From: Rhizobium leguminosarum
GTDB taxonomy: Bacteria > Pseudomonadota > Alphaproteobacteria > Rhizobiales > Rhizobiaceae
NCBI RefSeq assembly: GCF_001652265.1
Contig: NZ_LWBS01000421.1
Coordinates: 1 to 50,295 of the forward strand
Direction: 5' to 3'
DNA length: 50,295 bases
Shown one piece after another: positions 33,351 through 42,797 of this stretch. The notes under the pieces were generated by a model that saw nothing but the letters and a program-made list of their open reading frames with translations, was not told the origin of the DNA and did no database searches. The position numbers and the translations under genes were made by a program. The stretch's first letter is position 1, and each line of letters begins with the position of its first letter.

Positions 33351-34052
33351 TCAATCATAGATGCATCTGATGTAATCGCCCGAACCTTGCGCGCGTCTCT
33401 CGATGACGCCCGCGAGCCGGCGAAGGCCTCGTCCGGGCTTGCCGGCATTGCGGTCGATTGGGTTTGGCAGCGAGACGGCAAGCAGCGATGCCTGGCGCCG
33501 CGTCAGCTTCGAGGCGGGCACCTTGAAATGATGCTGGGCCGCCGCCTCGATACCGTAGATGCCGGGACCCCATTCGGCGATGTTGAGATAGATTTCCATC
33601 AGCCGCCGTTTCGACAGGACGAAATCCGTGGTCACCGCGAGCGGAAGTTCCAGCGCCTTGCGCACGAAGGAGCGGCTGTTCCAGAGGAAGAGGTTCTTCG
33701 CCGTCTGCATCGGGATCGTGCTGCCGCCGCGCGTCGCCTGGCCTTTCAGCGTATCCTCGACCAGCATGCGCATTTCCGCCCAGTCGACGCCGCCGTGAAA
33801 GCAATACTGCCCGTCCTCTGACATCATCACCGACTGCACCACAACCGGGGCGATATTATCAAGCGACACCCATTGCCTGTCATAACCACGCAGCAGCACG
33901 AGATCGCGCAGCATCAGTGTTGAGACGGGGTGAATGAAGGGCAGCAGATAGAAAAAGATCAGCGCATAGGGAAGGATCAGCAAGATCAGCACGGCAAGAA
34001 CAATGCGTTTCAACACACGCCGGTCTTCGAACCATCGCCGACGAGCCGGCAT
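33351..34052 (-). CDS. mtgA: Monofunctional biosynthetic peptidoglycan transglycosylase
   Basis: 233 residues from ATG 34052; an in-frame TTG at 34088 is a weaker start. A single N-terminal transmembrane anchor ([25 protein letters not shown]) precedes a GT51 domain with the catalytic Glu in [14 protein letters not shown] and the motifs [17 protein letters not shown] and [15 protein letters not shown]. It polymerises lipid II into glycan strands at the outer face of the inner membrane. There is no transpeptidase domain. It is divergent from ispA. Confidence 0.94.
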   Translation of the reverse strand: MPARRRWFEDRRVLKRIVLAVLILLILPYALIFFYLLPFIHPVSTLMLRDLVLLRGYDRQWVSLDNIAPVVVQSVMMSEDGQYCFHGGVDWAEMRMLVEDTLKGQATRGGSTIPMQTAKNLFLWNSRSFVRKALELPLAVTTDFVLSKRRLMEIYLNIAEWGPGIYGIEAAAQHHFKVPASKLTRRQASLLAVSLPNPIDRNAGKPGRGLRRLAGVIERRAQGSGDYIRCIYD

Positions 34053-34223
34053 GTCGACGCTGTCCTCTCTCTCCGGCGCTATATCCAATGTCCCCAGTCC
34101 GATTTCGCTCCTATCGTTCTCATAACGCCTGTGCAGGGCTTATGCCAGAGTGCGTGGCAAATCTTGCTGCCGCCATCGACAATTCCGTTGCAAGCCCGGG
34201 GGCGCTCATGCCAAACAGCGCCC

Positions 34224-35138
34224 ATGGACGCAAACCGGGACACTTTCGAGACGAGGCTGAAGAACAACGCCCGCGATATCGAGGCGCTGCTCGACGCATT
34301 GCTTTCACCGAGCGCCCTTTCCGATGAAATCGCCAGGCCCGAGACGCTGCGCGATGCCATGCATTATGCAGTGCTGAACGGCGGCAAGCGGCTGCGCCCG
34401 TTTCTCGTCGTCGAAAGCGCCGCCCTTCTCGGCGGCGACGCCGAGGCGGCACTTCGCGTCGGCGCCGCACTCGAATGTGTCCACTGCTATTCTCTCGTGC
34501 ATGACGACTTGCCGGCCATGGACGATGACGACCTGCGCCGCGGCAAACCGACGGTGCACATAAAATTCGACGAAGCGACGGCAATCCTCGCGGGTGACAG
34601 CCTGCTGACCTATGCCTTCGACATCATCGCCGCGCCGGAAACGACCCTTCCCGATTCGAGCAAGGCATCGCTTGTATTGGCCCTTGCCCGCGCAGCCGGT
34701 CTCGGCGGCATGGCCGGCGGCCAGGCGCTCGATCTCGCGGCGGAAAGGCAGGTCCCCGACGAGGCCGGCATCATCCGCCTGCAGGCGATGAAAACCGGCG
34801 CGCTGATCCGCTTCGCCTGCGAGGCAGGAGCCATCATCTCGGTAAGCCCGCCGGAAGATCGCCGCCGCCTGCGCGCCTTCGGCGAAAAGATCGGCCTTGC
34901 CTTCCAGTTGGCCGACGACATTCTCGACCTGACCTCGGACACCGAGACCATGGGCAAGGCGACCGGCAAGGACGCGGCCCGCGGCAAGGGAACGCTTGTG
35001 GCTCTGCGCGGCCTGGAATGGGCCGAGGCTCAGCTCCGTGAGCATGTCCGCGATGCCGAGGCGCTGCTGGCCCCCTATGGCGCCCGCGCCTCGACCCTTA
35101 CCGCCGCGGCGCATTTCATCGCCGACCGGAAGAACTAG
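34224..35138 (+). CDS. ispA: Geranyl/farnesyl diphosphate synthase
   Basis: 304 residues from MDANRDTFET. Both aspartate-rich motifs are present: DDLPAMDDDDLRRGKPT (first, about residues 90-106) and FQLADDILD (second, near 230). GGKRLRP and MKTGALIRFA fit the isoprenyl diphosphate synthase fold. The spacing MDDDD is of the short-chain type, giving C15 product. It supplies farnesyl diphosphate for quinones, undecaprenol and hopanoids. A longer frame to 33930 overlaps mtgA and is rejected. The end is 11 bases from the convergent hisC end. Confidence 0.92.
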   Translation: MDANRDTFETRLKNNARDIEALLDALLSPSALSDEIARPETLRDAMHYAVLNGGKRLRPFLVVESAALLGGDAEAALRVGAALECVHCYSLVHDDLPAMDDDDLRRGKPTVHIKFDEATAILAGDSLLTYAFDIIAAPETTLPDSSKASLVLALARAAGLGGMAGGQALDLAAERQVPDEAGIIRLQAMKTGALIRFACEAGAIISVSPPEDRRRLRAFGEKIGLAFQLADDILDLTSDTETMGKATGKDAARGKGTLVALRGLEWAEAQLREHVRDAEALLAPYGARASTLTAAAHFIADRKN

Positions 35139-35149
35139 AGCCTTCCTGG

Positions 35150-36211
35150 TCAGGCGGCGAATATCTCCTCGAGGGCGGAAACCAGGCGGGCACACTCCTC
35201 GTCCGTGCCGATGCTGATACGCAGGAAGTCCGAAATACGCGGCTTGGCGAAATGCCGGACGAGAATGCCGCGCCCCCGCAGGGCGGCTTGAAGCGCTGCC
35301 CCCGAACGGCTTTCGTGCCTCGCGAAAACGAAATTCGCCTGCGACGGCAAGACCTCGAAACCCAAAGCTTCAAGTTCAGAACCGAGGCTTTCCCGGCTGG
35401 CGATGATTTTCCCTCGGCATGTCTCGAACCACGCCTCGTCCTTGATCGCCGCCGTCGCAGCAAGCTGCGCCAGACGATCGAGCGGATAGGAATTGAAACT
35501 GTCCTTGACCCGCTCCAGCGCCTCGATCAGCGGCCGCTGTCCCAGCGCGAAGCCGATGCGCAGGCCTGCAAGCGAACGGGATTTCGACAGGGTCTGGATC
35601 ACCAGCAGATTGGGATGCGTGGATATCAGCGGGATGGCACTTTCACCGCCGAAATCGATATAGGCCTCGTCTATGACGACGACTGCATCCGGATGGGCGG
35701 CAAGAAGTGCTTCGATGCCGGCAAGCGGCAGGCCGATACCGGTCGGCGCATTCGGATTGGGGATGATGATCGCGCCGCATGATCTGTTGTAATCTTTCAG
35801 CCGGATCCGGAACCCATCATCAACAGGTACCTCGATGGCTTCGACGCCGTATAGCAGGCTATAGGTCGAATAGAAGGCGTAGGTCACATCGGGGTAGAGA
35901 AGCGGCCGCTCATGTTTCAGCAGCGCCTGGAACGCATGCGCAAGAACCTCGTCGGAGCCGTTGCCGACGAATACTTCTTCCGCCGTCAGGCCGAAACGGG
36001 CCGCGATCGTCTCGCGCAATTCCGTAGCAGTGGGGTCGGGATAGAGCCGCAGACGATCGTCCGCCGCTTCCCTGATCGCCTCGAGCGCCTTCGGAGACGG
36101 CCCGTAGGGGCTCTCGTTGGTATTGAGCTTGACCATGTTCGCGATACGGGGCTGCTCGCCCGCGACATAGGGCCGAAGCTTGCTGACGATGGGCGACCAG
36201 AACCGGCTCAT
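35150..36211 (-). CDS. hisC: Histidinol-phosphate aminotransferase
   Basis: 353 residues from [13 protein letters not shown]-dependent fold-type I landmarks: [13 protein letters not shown] near the N terminus, [25 protein letters not shown], and the PLP lysine in [13 protein letters not shown]. The enzyme makes histidinol phosphate from imidazole acetol phosphate in histidine synthesis; paralogues also accept aromatic or other amino acids. It follows ispG by 16 bases on the same strand, a likely two-gene operon. A longer frame to 36280 would overlap the 3' end of ispG. Confidence 0.9.
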   Translation of the reverse strand: MSRFWSPIVSKLRPYVAGEQPRIANMVKLNTNESPYGPSPKALEAIREAADDRLRLYPDPTATELRETIAARFGLTAEEVFVGNGSDEVLAHAFQALLKHERPLLYPDVTYAFYSTYSLLYGVEAIEVPVDDGFRIRLKDYNRSCGAIIIPNPNAPTGIGLPLAGIEALLAAHPDAVVVIDEAYIDFGGESAIPLISTHPNLLVIQTLSKSRSLAGLRIGFALGQRPLIEALERVKDSFNSYPLDRLAQLAATAAIKDEAWFETCRGKIIASRESLGSELEALGFEVLPSQANFVFARHESRSGAALQAALRGRGILVRHFAKPRISDFLRISIGTDEECARLVSALEEIFAA

Positions 36212-36227
36212 GCGAACGTGCGGGCGC

Positions 36228-37478
36228 TCATTCCGCCGCCGTCCGCTGGCCGAAACGCTTCTCGATATAGTCGACGACAAGCGCTTCGAAGTCGGCGGCG
36301 ATATTGGGACCGCGCAGCGTCAGCGCCTTCCGGCCGTCGATGAAGACGGGGGCAGCCGGTGTCTCGCCGGTGCCCGGAAGCGAAATGCCGATATCGGCAT
36401 GTTTGCTTTCGCCCGGCCCGTTGACGATACAGCCCATGACCGCGACGTTCAGGGCCTCGACGCCGGGATATTTCTCGCGCCAGACCGGCATGTTCTTGCG
36501 GATGTCGTTCTGGATGTTCTGGGCAAGCTCCTGGAACACCGTCGACGTCGTGCGTCCGCAGCCCGGACAGGCCGCAACGACGGGTATGAACTGACGGAAG
36601 CCCATGACCTGCAGGATTTCCTGCGCCACCTGGACTTCGCGCGTGCGGTCGCCGTTCGGCTCCGGCGTCAGCGACACGCGGATCGTATCGCCGATGCCGT
36701 GCTGCAGTACGAAGCCCATCGCCGCCGACGAGGCGACGATGCCCTTGGTGCCCATGCCAGCCTCGGTCAGGCCGAGATGCAGCGCATGATTGGAGCGTGC
36801 GGCAAGCATGGAATTGACGGCGATCAGGTCCTGCACCTGGCTGACCTTGGCCGACAGGATGATTCGGTTGCGCGGCAGGCCGATCTCTTCAGCAAGGGCC
36901 GCCGAAAGCAGCGCCGACTGCACGATCGCCTCACGCGTCACCTGCCGGGCCGAAAGCGGCGATCCGGCTTCGGCATTCTGGTCCATCAGCGCCGTCAGCA
37001 GATCCTGATCGAGCGAGCCCCAGTTGACGCCGATGCGCACCGGCTTGTCATAGCGGATCGCCATCTCGATGATCTCGGCGAACTGTTTGTCCTTCTTGTC
37101 CTTGAAGCCGACATTGCCGGGGTTGATGCGGTATTTCGCCAGCGCCGCGGCACAATCAGGATGATCGGCGAGCAGCTTGTGGCCGATATAATGGAAGTCG
37201 CCAATCAAAGGCACGTCCATGCCGAGGCGCAGCAGCCGCTCGCGGATCTTCGGCACGGCGGCCGCACTCTCATCGCGGTCGACGGTGATGCGCACCAGTT
37301 CCGAGCCCGCCCGGTGGAGGGCGGCGACCTGCGCGACGGTCGAATCGACATCGGCCGTATCGGTGTTCGTCATGGATTGCACGACGACCGGCGCGCCGCC
37401 GCCGACGATGACGCCGCCGACATCGACGGCAACGGAAGCGCGGCGTGGTTTCGGATCAAAATCGGCGGCTGACAACAT
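36228..37478 (-). CDS. ispG: 4-hydroxy-3-methylbut-2-enyl-diphosphate synthase (GcpE)
   Basis: 416 residues from [10 protein letters not shown]; a GTG five codons upstream is possible. TIM-barrel part: [30 protein letters not shown]. The C-terminal iron-sulfur domain holds [13 protein letters not shown] and [14 protein letters not shown] with the cysteines of the 4Fe-4S cluster. It catalyses the penultimate MEP pathway step and feeds ispA-type synthases, which fits ispA nearby. Transcribed ahead of hisC. Confidence 0.95.
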   Translation of the reverse strand: MLSAADFDPKPRRASVAVDVGGVIVGGGAPVVVQSMTNTDTADVDSTVAQVAALHRAGSELVRITVDRDESAAAVPKIRERLLRLGMDVPLIGDFHYIGHKLLADHPDCAAALAKYRINPGNVGFKDKKDKQFAEIIEMAIRYDKPVRIGVNWGSLDQDLLTALMDQNAEAGSPLSARQVTREAIVQSALLSAALAEEIGLPRNRIILSAKVSQVQDLIAVNSMLAARSNHALHLGLTEAGMGTKGIVASSAAMGFVLQHGIGDTIRVSLTPEPNGDRTREVQVAQEILQVMGFRQFIPVVAACPGCGRTTSTVFQELAQNIQNDIRKNMPVWREKYPGVEALNVAVMGCIVNGPGESKHADIGISLPGTGETPAAPVFIDGRKALTLRGPNIAADFEALVVDYIEKRFGQRTAAE

Positions 37479-37500
37479 GAAGAGTTCTTGCACCCCTAAA

Positions 37501-37602
37501 GCATGTCGCGCAAAAGTGTGCAGCGGTTTTGCGATAACGACATGCGAAAAATAAAGACCTAAAGCGCGAGGAGCAAATCTGAAAGATTGCGACGCGCTCT
37601 AG
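37501..37602. repeat. RIME-like repeat, GCATGTCGCGC type, two modules
   Basis: Nearly identical to the copy at 4861-4964 over about 100 bp, including the second module with TAAAGCGCG arms and the inner GCAAATCT / AGATTGC hairpin. It lies 22 bases before the ispG start, i.e. in its leader or promoter region. Confidence 0.88.
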
Positions 37603-37677
37603 AAACAGTGCCTTTCAGGTGGATCATGACCGCTTTCTTGTCAACCGCCCCTGATATCACTTTTGTTGGGAGGCGGC

Positions 37678-38868
37678 TCAGTGACCGCCTCCAGTCGTGC
37701 CATCGGCATAATGGGCCAGCTTGGAGAGCAGGAGAACGACGATGAGCAGCACCGGCAGCGCCATGAAAACGACGGCAAAGCCGATATGCTCGGCGATGAA
37801 GCCGATCAACGATGGCGCAACCAGCATGCCGGAATAGCCTATGGTCGTGACCACCGAGATGGCGATGCCAGGCTTGAGGCCGGGTATGTTGCCCGCCGCC
37901 GAGAAGGCGATCGGCACCATGTTGGAAATGCCGATACCGCAACAGGCAAAGCCCAGGATGGCAAGCTCGGCATTGGGCGCCAAGCCTGCAAGCAGCATGC
38001 CGACAATGGCAAACAGCGTACAGATGCGCAACGTCTTGACGCCGCCGAGACGGTCGCGCACCAGGTCGCCGCCAAAGCGCATGATAGCCATGGTCGCCGA
38101 AAAGGCCGCGAAGCCAAGACCGGATAGTGCCACGGATGCATCCATTTCCTGCCGGAGATAGAGCGCGCCCCAGTCGAGTACCGCACCTTCAGGCACCATC
38201 GAGAACAGCGCCATCAATCCGAGCAGCCACGGCAGCGGCACCATCGGCAGCTTCGTCTTTTCCTTCTTGGTGTCGGGATGCGGCGGATCCGCAAGGATCA
38301 TCGGCCAGGCGACGGCAAGGAAGATTGCCCCCAGCACGGTCGCCAGTTGCGCATGGCCGAGAATGCCGAATTTGGAGATCACGATGCCGCCGAGACCGGA
38401 GCCGATCAGTCCGCCAAGGCTCCAGAAAGCGTGGCAGGACGACATGATGGCGCGGCGCATGGACTTCTCGACCGACACCGCATTGGCATTCATCGCCACA
38501 TCCATCGCGCCGATAAAGCCGCCGAACAGGAAGAGCGAAATTGCCCCGGTCAGCACATTTGGCGCGAGCGTCAATGCCAGAAGCAACGGCAGCATGCAGA
38601 CAGCCAGTACCTGAACGACGACACGCGAGCCGTGTTTGGCGATCTGCGCACCGGCGATCGGCATCATGACCAGCGAGCCGACGCCGAAGACGAGGATCAT
38701 CAGCCCAAGCTCGAACTTGGTCAGCGCCAGACGCTCGGCAAAATCCGGAATCTTCGGCGCCCAGCAGCCGACAACAAAACCGTTCATGAGAAAGAGCAGG
38801 GAAACCGCCGCCCTGCTTCTGGTAATGAACCCGCTCCGGGCTCCCGGCGTACTCACATGACTATCCAT
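37678..38868 (-). CDS. MFS transporter (YbjJ/FucP-like)
   Basis: 396 residues with about 12 hydrophobic segments and no motif-A hallmark of drug pumps. The N terminus SRAAVSLLFLMNGFVVGCWAPKIPDFAERL is typical of the YbjJ-like MFS group. The central loop is charged (PPHPDTKKEKTKLP). The substrate is unknown; sugars are common for relatives. It lies 63 bases downstream of a DeoR regulator on the same strand, which probably controls it in response to a sugar phosphate. Confidence 0.85.
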   Translation of the reverse strand: MDSHVSTPGARSGFITRSRAAVSLLFLMNGFVVGCWAPKIPDFAERLALTKFELGLMILVFGVGSLVMMPIAGAQIAKHGSRVVVQVLAVCMLPLLLALTLAPNVLTGAISLFLFGGFIGAMDVAMNANAVSVEKSMRRAIMSSCHAFWSLGGLIGSGLGGIVISKFGILGHAQLATVLGAIFLAVAWPMILADPPHPDTKKEKTKLPMVPLPWLLGLMALFSMVPEGAVLDWGALYLRQEMDASVALSGLGFAAFSATMAIMRFGGDLVRDRLGGVKTLRICTLFAIVGMLLAGLAPNAELAILGFACCGIGISNMVPIAFSAAGNIPGLKPGIAISVVTTIGYSGMLVAPSLIGFIAEHIGFAVVFMALPVLLIVVLLLSKLAHYADGTTGGGH

Positions 38869-38931
38869 TTCCGGTCTTTCCTCATTGCCGGGCTTGCTTG
38901 GCCCGGTTTCCCAAAACTCTGTGATGGCGCC

Positions 38932-39708
38932 TCAGTTCGCTTTCTCGGCGAGAACAGTCCTGCATCCGCGCTCGCGGTAACCGGCGAGAACGGCCGGATC
39001 GGCATCGTGCTCGACGACCAGGCATTCGCAATGAGCAACCGGCAGGATGCTATGGGGGGCAGCAGTGCCGAATTTCTCCGAGGTTGCGGCCACCAGCACC
39101 CTTTTGCTCCTGGATGTCGCAAACCGCTTGAACTCCGCATCCTCGAAGCCGAACACCGTGATGCCGGCCTCGAGATCGACGCCGCAGGCGCCGAGAATGC
39201 AGAGATCGGGCGAGATCTGCTCCATATCCCGCAAGGCCTTGGCGCCGAGCGAACCGCCCGTCTGCCGGTCCACCATTCCGCCGATCAGGATGACGTTGAC
39301 AGCAGGCTTGTCGATCAGCGCCGCGGCAATCGCCGGCGCATTCGTCGCAGCCGTCAGTGCTAGGTCGGCCGGCAACGCATTGGCAATCGCCAGATTGGTG
39401 CTGCCCGCGTCGAAGAACACTGTCGAGCCGGCGGCAATCTGCTTTGCCGCAGCGCGCCCCAGCGCCTGTTTCCGGTCAGCGGCAAAACCGATGCGCTGCG
39501 ACAGGCTTCCATGCGCCGGTGAGACCGGCAATGCGCCGCCATAGACCCGCTCGCAGAGCCCTGCTGCCGCCATCTCGCGCAGGTCCCGCCGTACAGTGTC
39601 CTCGGAGACACCGAATTCGAGCGCAAGCTCCGTCGCGAGCACGCGGCCATTCAGCCGCAGCCTCTCGGAAATCACGCCTTGGCGCTCTCGCAACAGAAAA
39701 TCCTGCAT
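38932..39708 (-). CDS. DeoR family transcriptional regulator
   Basis: 258 residues from MQDFLLRERQG. The DeoR helix-turn-helix (VISERLRLNGRVLATELALEFGVSEDTVRRDLREM) occupies residues 10-45. The sensor domain with GSTVFFDAGSTN, AATNAPAIA and GGMVDRQTGGSLG is the sugar-phosphate-binding fold. A much longer upstream frame is not supported. It is followed by the MFS gene, a pairing usual for sugar uptake under DeoR control. The ligand is not identifiable. Confidence 0.88.
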   Translation of the reverse strand: MQDFLLRERQGVISERLRLNGRVLATELALEFGVSEDTVRRDLREMAAAGLCERVYGGALPVSPAHGSLSQRIGFAADRKQALGRAAAKQIAAGSTVFFDAGSTNLAIANALPADLALTAATNAPAIAAALIDKPAVNVILIGGMVDRQTGGSLGAKALRDMEQISPDLCILGACGVDLEAGITVFGFEDAEFKRFATSRSKRVLVAATSEKFGTAAPHSILPVAHCECLVVEHDADPAVLAGYRERGCRTVLAEKAN

Positions 39709-40214
39709 GTTCCTACCGGATCGAGATCTCATAAACCGAAAACGTGCATAAACGCTTATGATCATGCAGGCAATATGCACGGTCACACGTTTTCTGACGT
39801 TCGGAAACAAAGCTGCACTAGTAGAGCGAACATGCCCTATTGACCGGTCCGAGAGGCGGGAAAATCGATTGGTCATTCCGATTTTTCGAAGGCATACGTC
39901 GGGCGCCCGTCTCCGTGCCCGCGCCATTCGAATACAGCTCTCTCGTCTGGGCTTTCCTCCTGCGGTATCTGATCTGGGCCGGGATCCCGACACAGAATGT
40001 GGTCGTCGGCGCCGGATTGATCATCATCGTGAGCGAAAAACTGCACCGCCGCATCGCCGCCTGATGCCCGTTTCTGCCGGATTCATGGTTCGAGCGGCCG
40101 TTTGAGAAAAATATTTGCAGTTGCTGCTTTTATTCGCAGTTTTCTACGCTTCCGGCGCCATAATTTTCTGCCAACTATCCCCATCCGAAACACCTCCCAA
40201 GGATGGATGAAACA
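39709..40214. other. 506-bp gap with a transporter remnant
   Basis: Holds the DeoR promoter region at the left, the remnant listed at 39890-40064, and the promoter region of the ABC transporter operon at the right. I see no other gene, repeat or terminator. Confidence 0.5.
39890..40064 (+). pseudogene. 3' remnant of a DMT/EamA-type permease gene
   Basis: The plus-strand frame ending at 40064 encodes RRAPVSVPAPFEYSSLVWAF, then LLRYLIWAGIPTQNVVVGAG, then a basic end. This matches the last two helices of EamA (DMT) permeases, which typically read like APFEYTSLIWAFLLGYLIWGDIPT. Nothing upstream continues the family, so about 80 percent of the gene is gone. The best ATG (39840) begins in unrelated sequence. 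Confidence 0.65.
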
Positions 40215-40988
40215 ATGAACTGGTTGAAAAACGTCGCCGCCGCCGCCCTCATTCAGGCTGCGGCCCTCCTGCCTGCCCATGCCGGTGAAAACCTCGCCGC
40301 CATCAAATCGGCCGGCGTCTTCAAGATCGGCACCGAAGGCACCTATGCGCCCTTCACCTATCATGACGAAAGCGGCAAGCTCGTCGGCTTCGATGTCGAG
40401 ATCGGCGAAGCGATCGCCGCCAAGCTCGGCGTCAAGGCCGAATTCGTCGAAGGCAAGTGGGATGGCCTGATCGCCGGCCTCGACGCCAAGCGCTACGACA
40501 CGGTCATCAACCAGGTCGGCATCACCGAAGCCCGCAAGCAGAAATATGATTTCTCCGAGCCCTATATCGCCTCCAAGGCCGTACTGATCGCCCGCGACGG
40601 CGACGACAGCATCAAGACCTTCGCCGACCTGAAGGGCAAGAAGGCCGCCCAGTCGCTGACCAGCAACTTCGGCAAGCTCGCAACCGAAGCCGGTGCCGAG
40701 CTCGTCGGCACCGACGGTTTTGATCAATCGATCCAGCTCGTGCTGACCAAACGCGCCGACGCCACGATCAACGACAGCCTCTCCTTCCTCGATTTCAAGA
40801 AGCACAAGCCGGATGCGCCGGTGAAGATCGTCGCCGAGCAGGAAAATGCCGACTACTCCGGCGTCATCATCCGCAAGAACGAGCCCGAGCTTCTCGCCGA
40901 AATCAACAAGGCGCTTGCCGACATCAAGGCCGACGGCACCTATAAGAAGATCGCCGACAAGTATTTCGGCCAGGACGTTTCCAAGTAA
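40215..40988 (+). CDS. Amino acid ABC transporter, periplasmic binding protein
   Basis: 257 residues from MNWLKNVAAA; an ATG four codons earlier is too close to AAGGA. A signal peptide with cleavage near AHAGEN is clear. The PBPb domain follows: VFKIGTEGTYAPFTYHDESGKLVGFDVEIGEAIA, NQVGITEARKQKYDFSEPYI. This is the family-3 polar amino acid type, closest in pattern to cystine binding proteins (TcyA/FliY); the true ligand is unproven. First gene of a binding protein, permease, ATPase operon. Confidence 0.9.
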   Translation: MNWLKNVAAAALIQAAALLPAHAGENLAAIKSAGVFKIGTEGTYAPFTYHDESGKLVGFDVEIGEAIAAKLGVKAEFVEGKWDGLIAGLDAKRYDTVINQVGITEARKQKYDFSEPYIASKAVLIARDGDDSIKTFADLKGKKAAQSLTSNFGKLATEAGAELVGTDGFDQSIQLVLTKRADATINDSLSFLDFKKHKPDAPVKIVAEQENADYSGVIIRKNEPELLAEINKALADIKADGTYKKIADKYFGQDVSK

Positions 40989-41006
40989 GTTCAACTGAAG
41001 AAAAGT

Positions 41007-41160
41007 CCCCTCCCCAACCCCTCCCCACAAGAGGGAGGGGCTTAGCCGGCGGCCTGCCTCATCTCCAAATAATCGTTTCGGCCTGCCGCTCGGTCGCTAT
41101 TTCTTGCGAGGCGGCACCTGGATAAATCCCTCCCCCTTGTGGGGAGGGGTTGGGGAGGGG
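41007..41160. repeat. GC-rich inverted repeat within the ABC operon
   Basis: A 34-bp C-rich segment (41007-41040; CCCCTCCCC...GGGAGGGG) is repeated in reverse complement at 41128-41160 with one mismatch and one base less. The arms enclose 87 bases of no recognisable content. Each arm also has its own short hairpin. In RNA it would make a very stable stem between the binding-protein and permease cistrons. Confidence 0.88.
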
Positions 41161-41201
41161 TATTTCGAGTATCACGACCCAACCGACGAGAGAGAACCCC
41201 C

Positions 41202-41882
41202 TTGGCGCACTGGCTCCAACTGATGGCGGAATCGCTGCCCTCGCTCCTGTGGGCGGGGCTGATCTTCACCATTCCGCTGACCCTGCTATCCTTCGTCTTC
41301 GGCCTGGCCCTCGGGCTCGCCACCGCAATCGCCCGGCTCTTCGGGCCGATGCCGCTCTCCGCCATCGCGCGCTTCTATGTCTGGGTCATCCGCGGCACGC
41401 CGCTGCTCGTACAGCTCTTCGTCATCTTCTACGGCCTGCCGAGCCTCGGCATCCTACTCGATGCCTTCCCGGCCGCCCTCATCGGCTTCACGCTGAATAT
41501 CGGCGCCTACAGCTCCGAGATCATCCGCGCCGTCATTTCCTCGGTGCCGAAGGGCCAATGGGAGGCCGCCTATTCGATCGGCATGAGCTGGCGCCAGGCG
41601 ATGAGCCGCACCATCCTGCCGCAGGCCGCCCGCGTCGCCGTGCCGCCTTTGTCGAACACCTTCATCTCCCTGGTCAAAGATACCTCGCTTGCCGCGGCCA
41701 TCACCGTGCCGGAGCTCTTCCAGGCGGCGCAGCGCATCGTCGCCACCACCTATGAACCACTGATCCTCTATATCGAGGCGGCGCTGATCTATCTCGTCCT
41801 GAGCTCCGTCCTCTCGCAGCTGCAGGTGCGGCTGGAACGCCGCTTCGCGCGTTATGGCGGCATGCTGGAGGCAAATGCATGA
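41202..41882 (+). CDS. Amino acid ABC transporter permease
   Basis: 226 residues from TTG 41202, with GAGAGA upstream; ATG 41223 is an alternative. The BPD_transp_1 domain has five or so helices and the EAA-loop KGQWEAAYSIGMSWRQAMSRTILPQAARVAVP that docks the ATPase. IRGTPLLVQLFVIFYGLP is the HisMQ-type signature. It uses one permease type only, so it probably works as a homodimer. Its stop overlaps the ATPase start by four bases. Confidence 0.92.
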   Translation: MAHWLQLMAESLPSLLWAGLIFTIPLTLLSFVFGLALGLATAIARLFGPMPLSAIARFYVWVIRGTPLLVQLFVIFYGLPSLGILLDAFPAALIGFTLNIGAYSSEIIRAVISSVPKGQWEAAYSIGMSWRQAMSRTILPQAARVAVPPLSNTFISLVKDTSLAAAITVPELFQAAQRIVATTYEPLILYIEAALIYLVLSSVLSQLQVRLERRFARYGGMLEANA

Positions 41883-42640
41883 TCGAGCTTTCCAACATCG
41901 AAAAGCGCTTCGGCGACGCCATCATCCTCAAGGATATCAGTATCCGCATCCCCGAAGGTAGCGTCACCGCGCTGGTCGGGCCTTCCGGCGGCGGCAAGAG
42001 CACGCTGCTGCGCTGCATCAACCTGCTCGAAATTCCGACCGCCGGCTCGATCCGCCTCGGAGAGGAGAAGCTGGCCTTTGCGCCAGGCAAACGAACGAGC
42101 TGGCAGGCGATCCAGAAGATCCGCCGCCAGACCGGCATGGTCTTCCAGAACTTCCAGTTATTCCCGCATCAGACCGCGATCGAGAATGTCATGGAAGGCC
42201 TGGTGACGGTGTTGAGATGGCCGAGGGAAAAGGCCCGCGAGCGTGCGATGGAATTGCTGACTAAGGTTGGCATGACGCACAAGGCCGATGCCTGGCCTTC
42301 GACGCTGTCGGGCGGCCAGCAGCAGCGCGTCGCGATCGCCCGCGCACTGGCGCCGTCGCCGCGCGTGCTTCTCTGTGACGAGCCGACATCCGCCCTCGAT
42401 CCCGAGCTTTCGGCCGAAGTGGTCGATGTGCTGGGCCAACTTGCCAGCGAAGGCACGACGATGGTGATGGCGACCCACGATCTCCGGCTCGCCTCCAAGA
42501 TCGCCAATGACGTGGTTTTCCTGGAAGCCGGCAGCGTGGTGGAAACGGGCAGCGCCAAGGCGATCTTCAATGCGCCGGCGCGCGAGCGCACCAAACGCTT
42601 CATCTCGACGATCAACGCCGCCCATACTTACGATATCTGA
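41879..42640 (+). CDS. Amino acid ABC transporter ATP-binding protein
   Basis: 253 residues with Walker A GPSGGGKST, Q loop GMVFQNFQLFPHQT, signature LSGGQQQRVAIARAL, Walker B RVLLCDEPTSALDPE and H loop MATHD. These are the GlnQ/HisP-type features. ATG overlaps the permease TGA, so the complex is translationally coupled. It energises uptake by the binding protein and permease upstream. A RIME-like repeat starts 4 bases after the stop. Confidence 0.95.
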   Translation: MIELSNIEKRFGDAIILKDISIRIPEGSVTALVGPSGGGKSTLLRCINLLEIPTAGSIRLGEEKLAFAPGKRTSWQAIQKIRRQTGMVFQNFQLFPHQTAIENVMEGLVTVLRWPREKARERAMELLTKVGMTHKADAWPSTLSGGQQQRVAIARALAPSPRVLLCDEPTSALDPELSAEVVDVLGQLASEGTTMVMATHDLRLASKIANDVVFLEAGSVVETGSAKAIFNAPARERTKRFISTINAAHTYDI

Positions 42641-42643
42641 GCT

Positions 42644-42757
42644 AGAGCATGATGCCGAAAAGTGTGAGCGGTTTTCGGACGACATCGTGCTCTATTTCTT
42701 TGATTTAGATCCGGATTCAGATTTTAGGCTGACCTCGCCTAAAATCATCCGGATCTA
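42644..42757. repeat. RIME-like repeat, AGAGCATGATGCC type, two modules
   Basis: Module one (42644-42693) matches 33221-33270 closely. Module two (42706-42757) has outer arms TAGATCCGGAT / ATCCGGATCTA against AGAACAGGAT / ATCCTGTTCT in the other copy, both perfectly complementary, with the same inner arms (GATTTTAGGC / GCCTAAAATC). It lies at the 3' end of the ABC operon. Confidence 0.88.
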
Positions 42758-42797
42758 ATGCCGGGATGCGAACATCCCGGCATTGCTGGAATTCCAA

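Noticed and set aside
41007..41160. The GC-rich inverted repeat as insertion-sequence ends
   Set aside because: Only 87 bases lie between the arms and no transposase or target-site duplication is seen.
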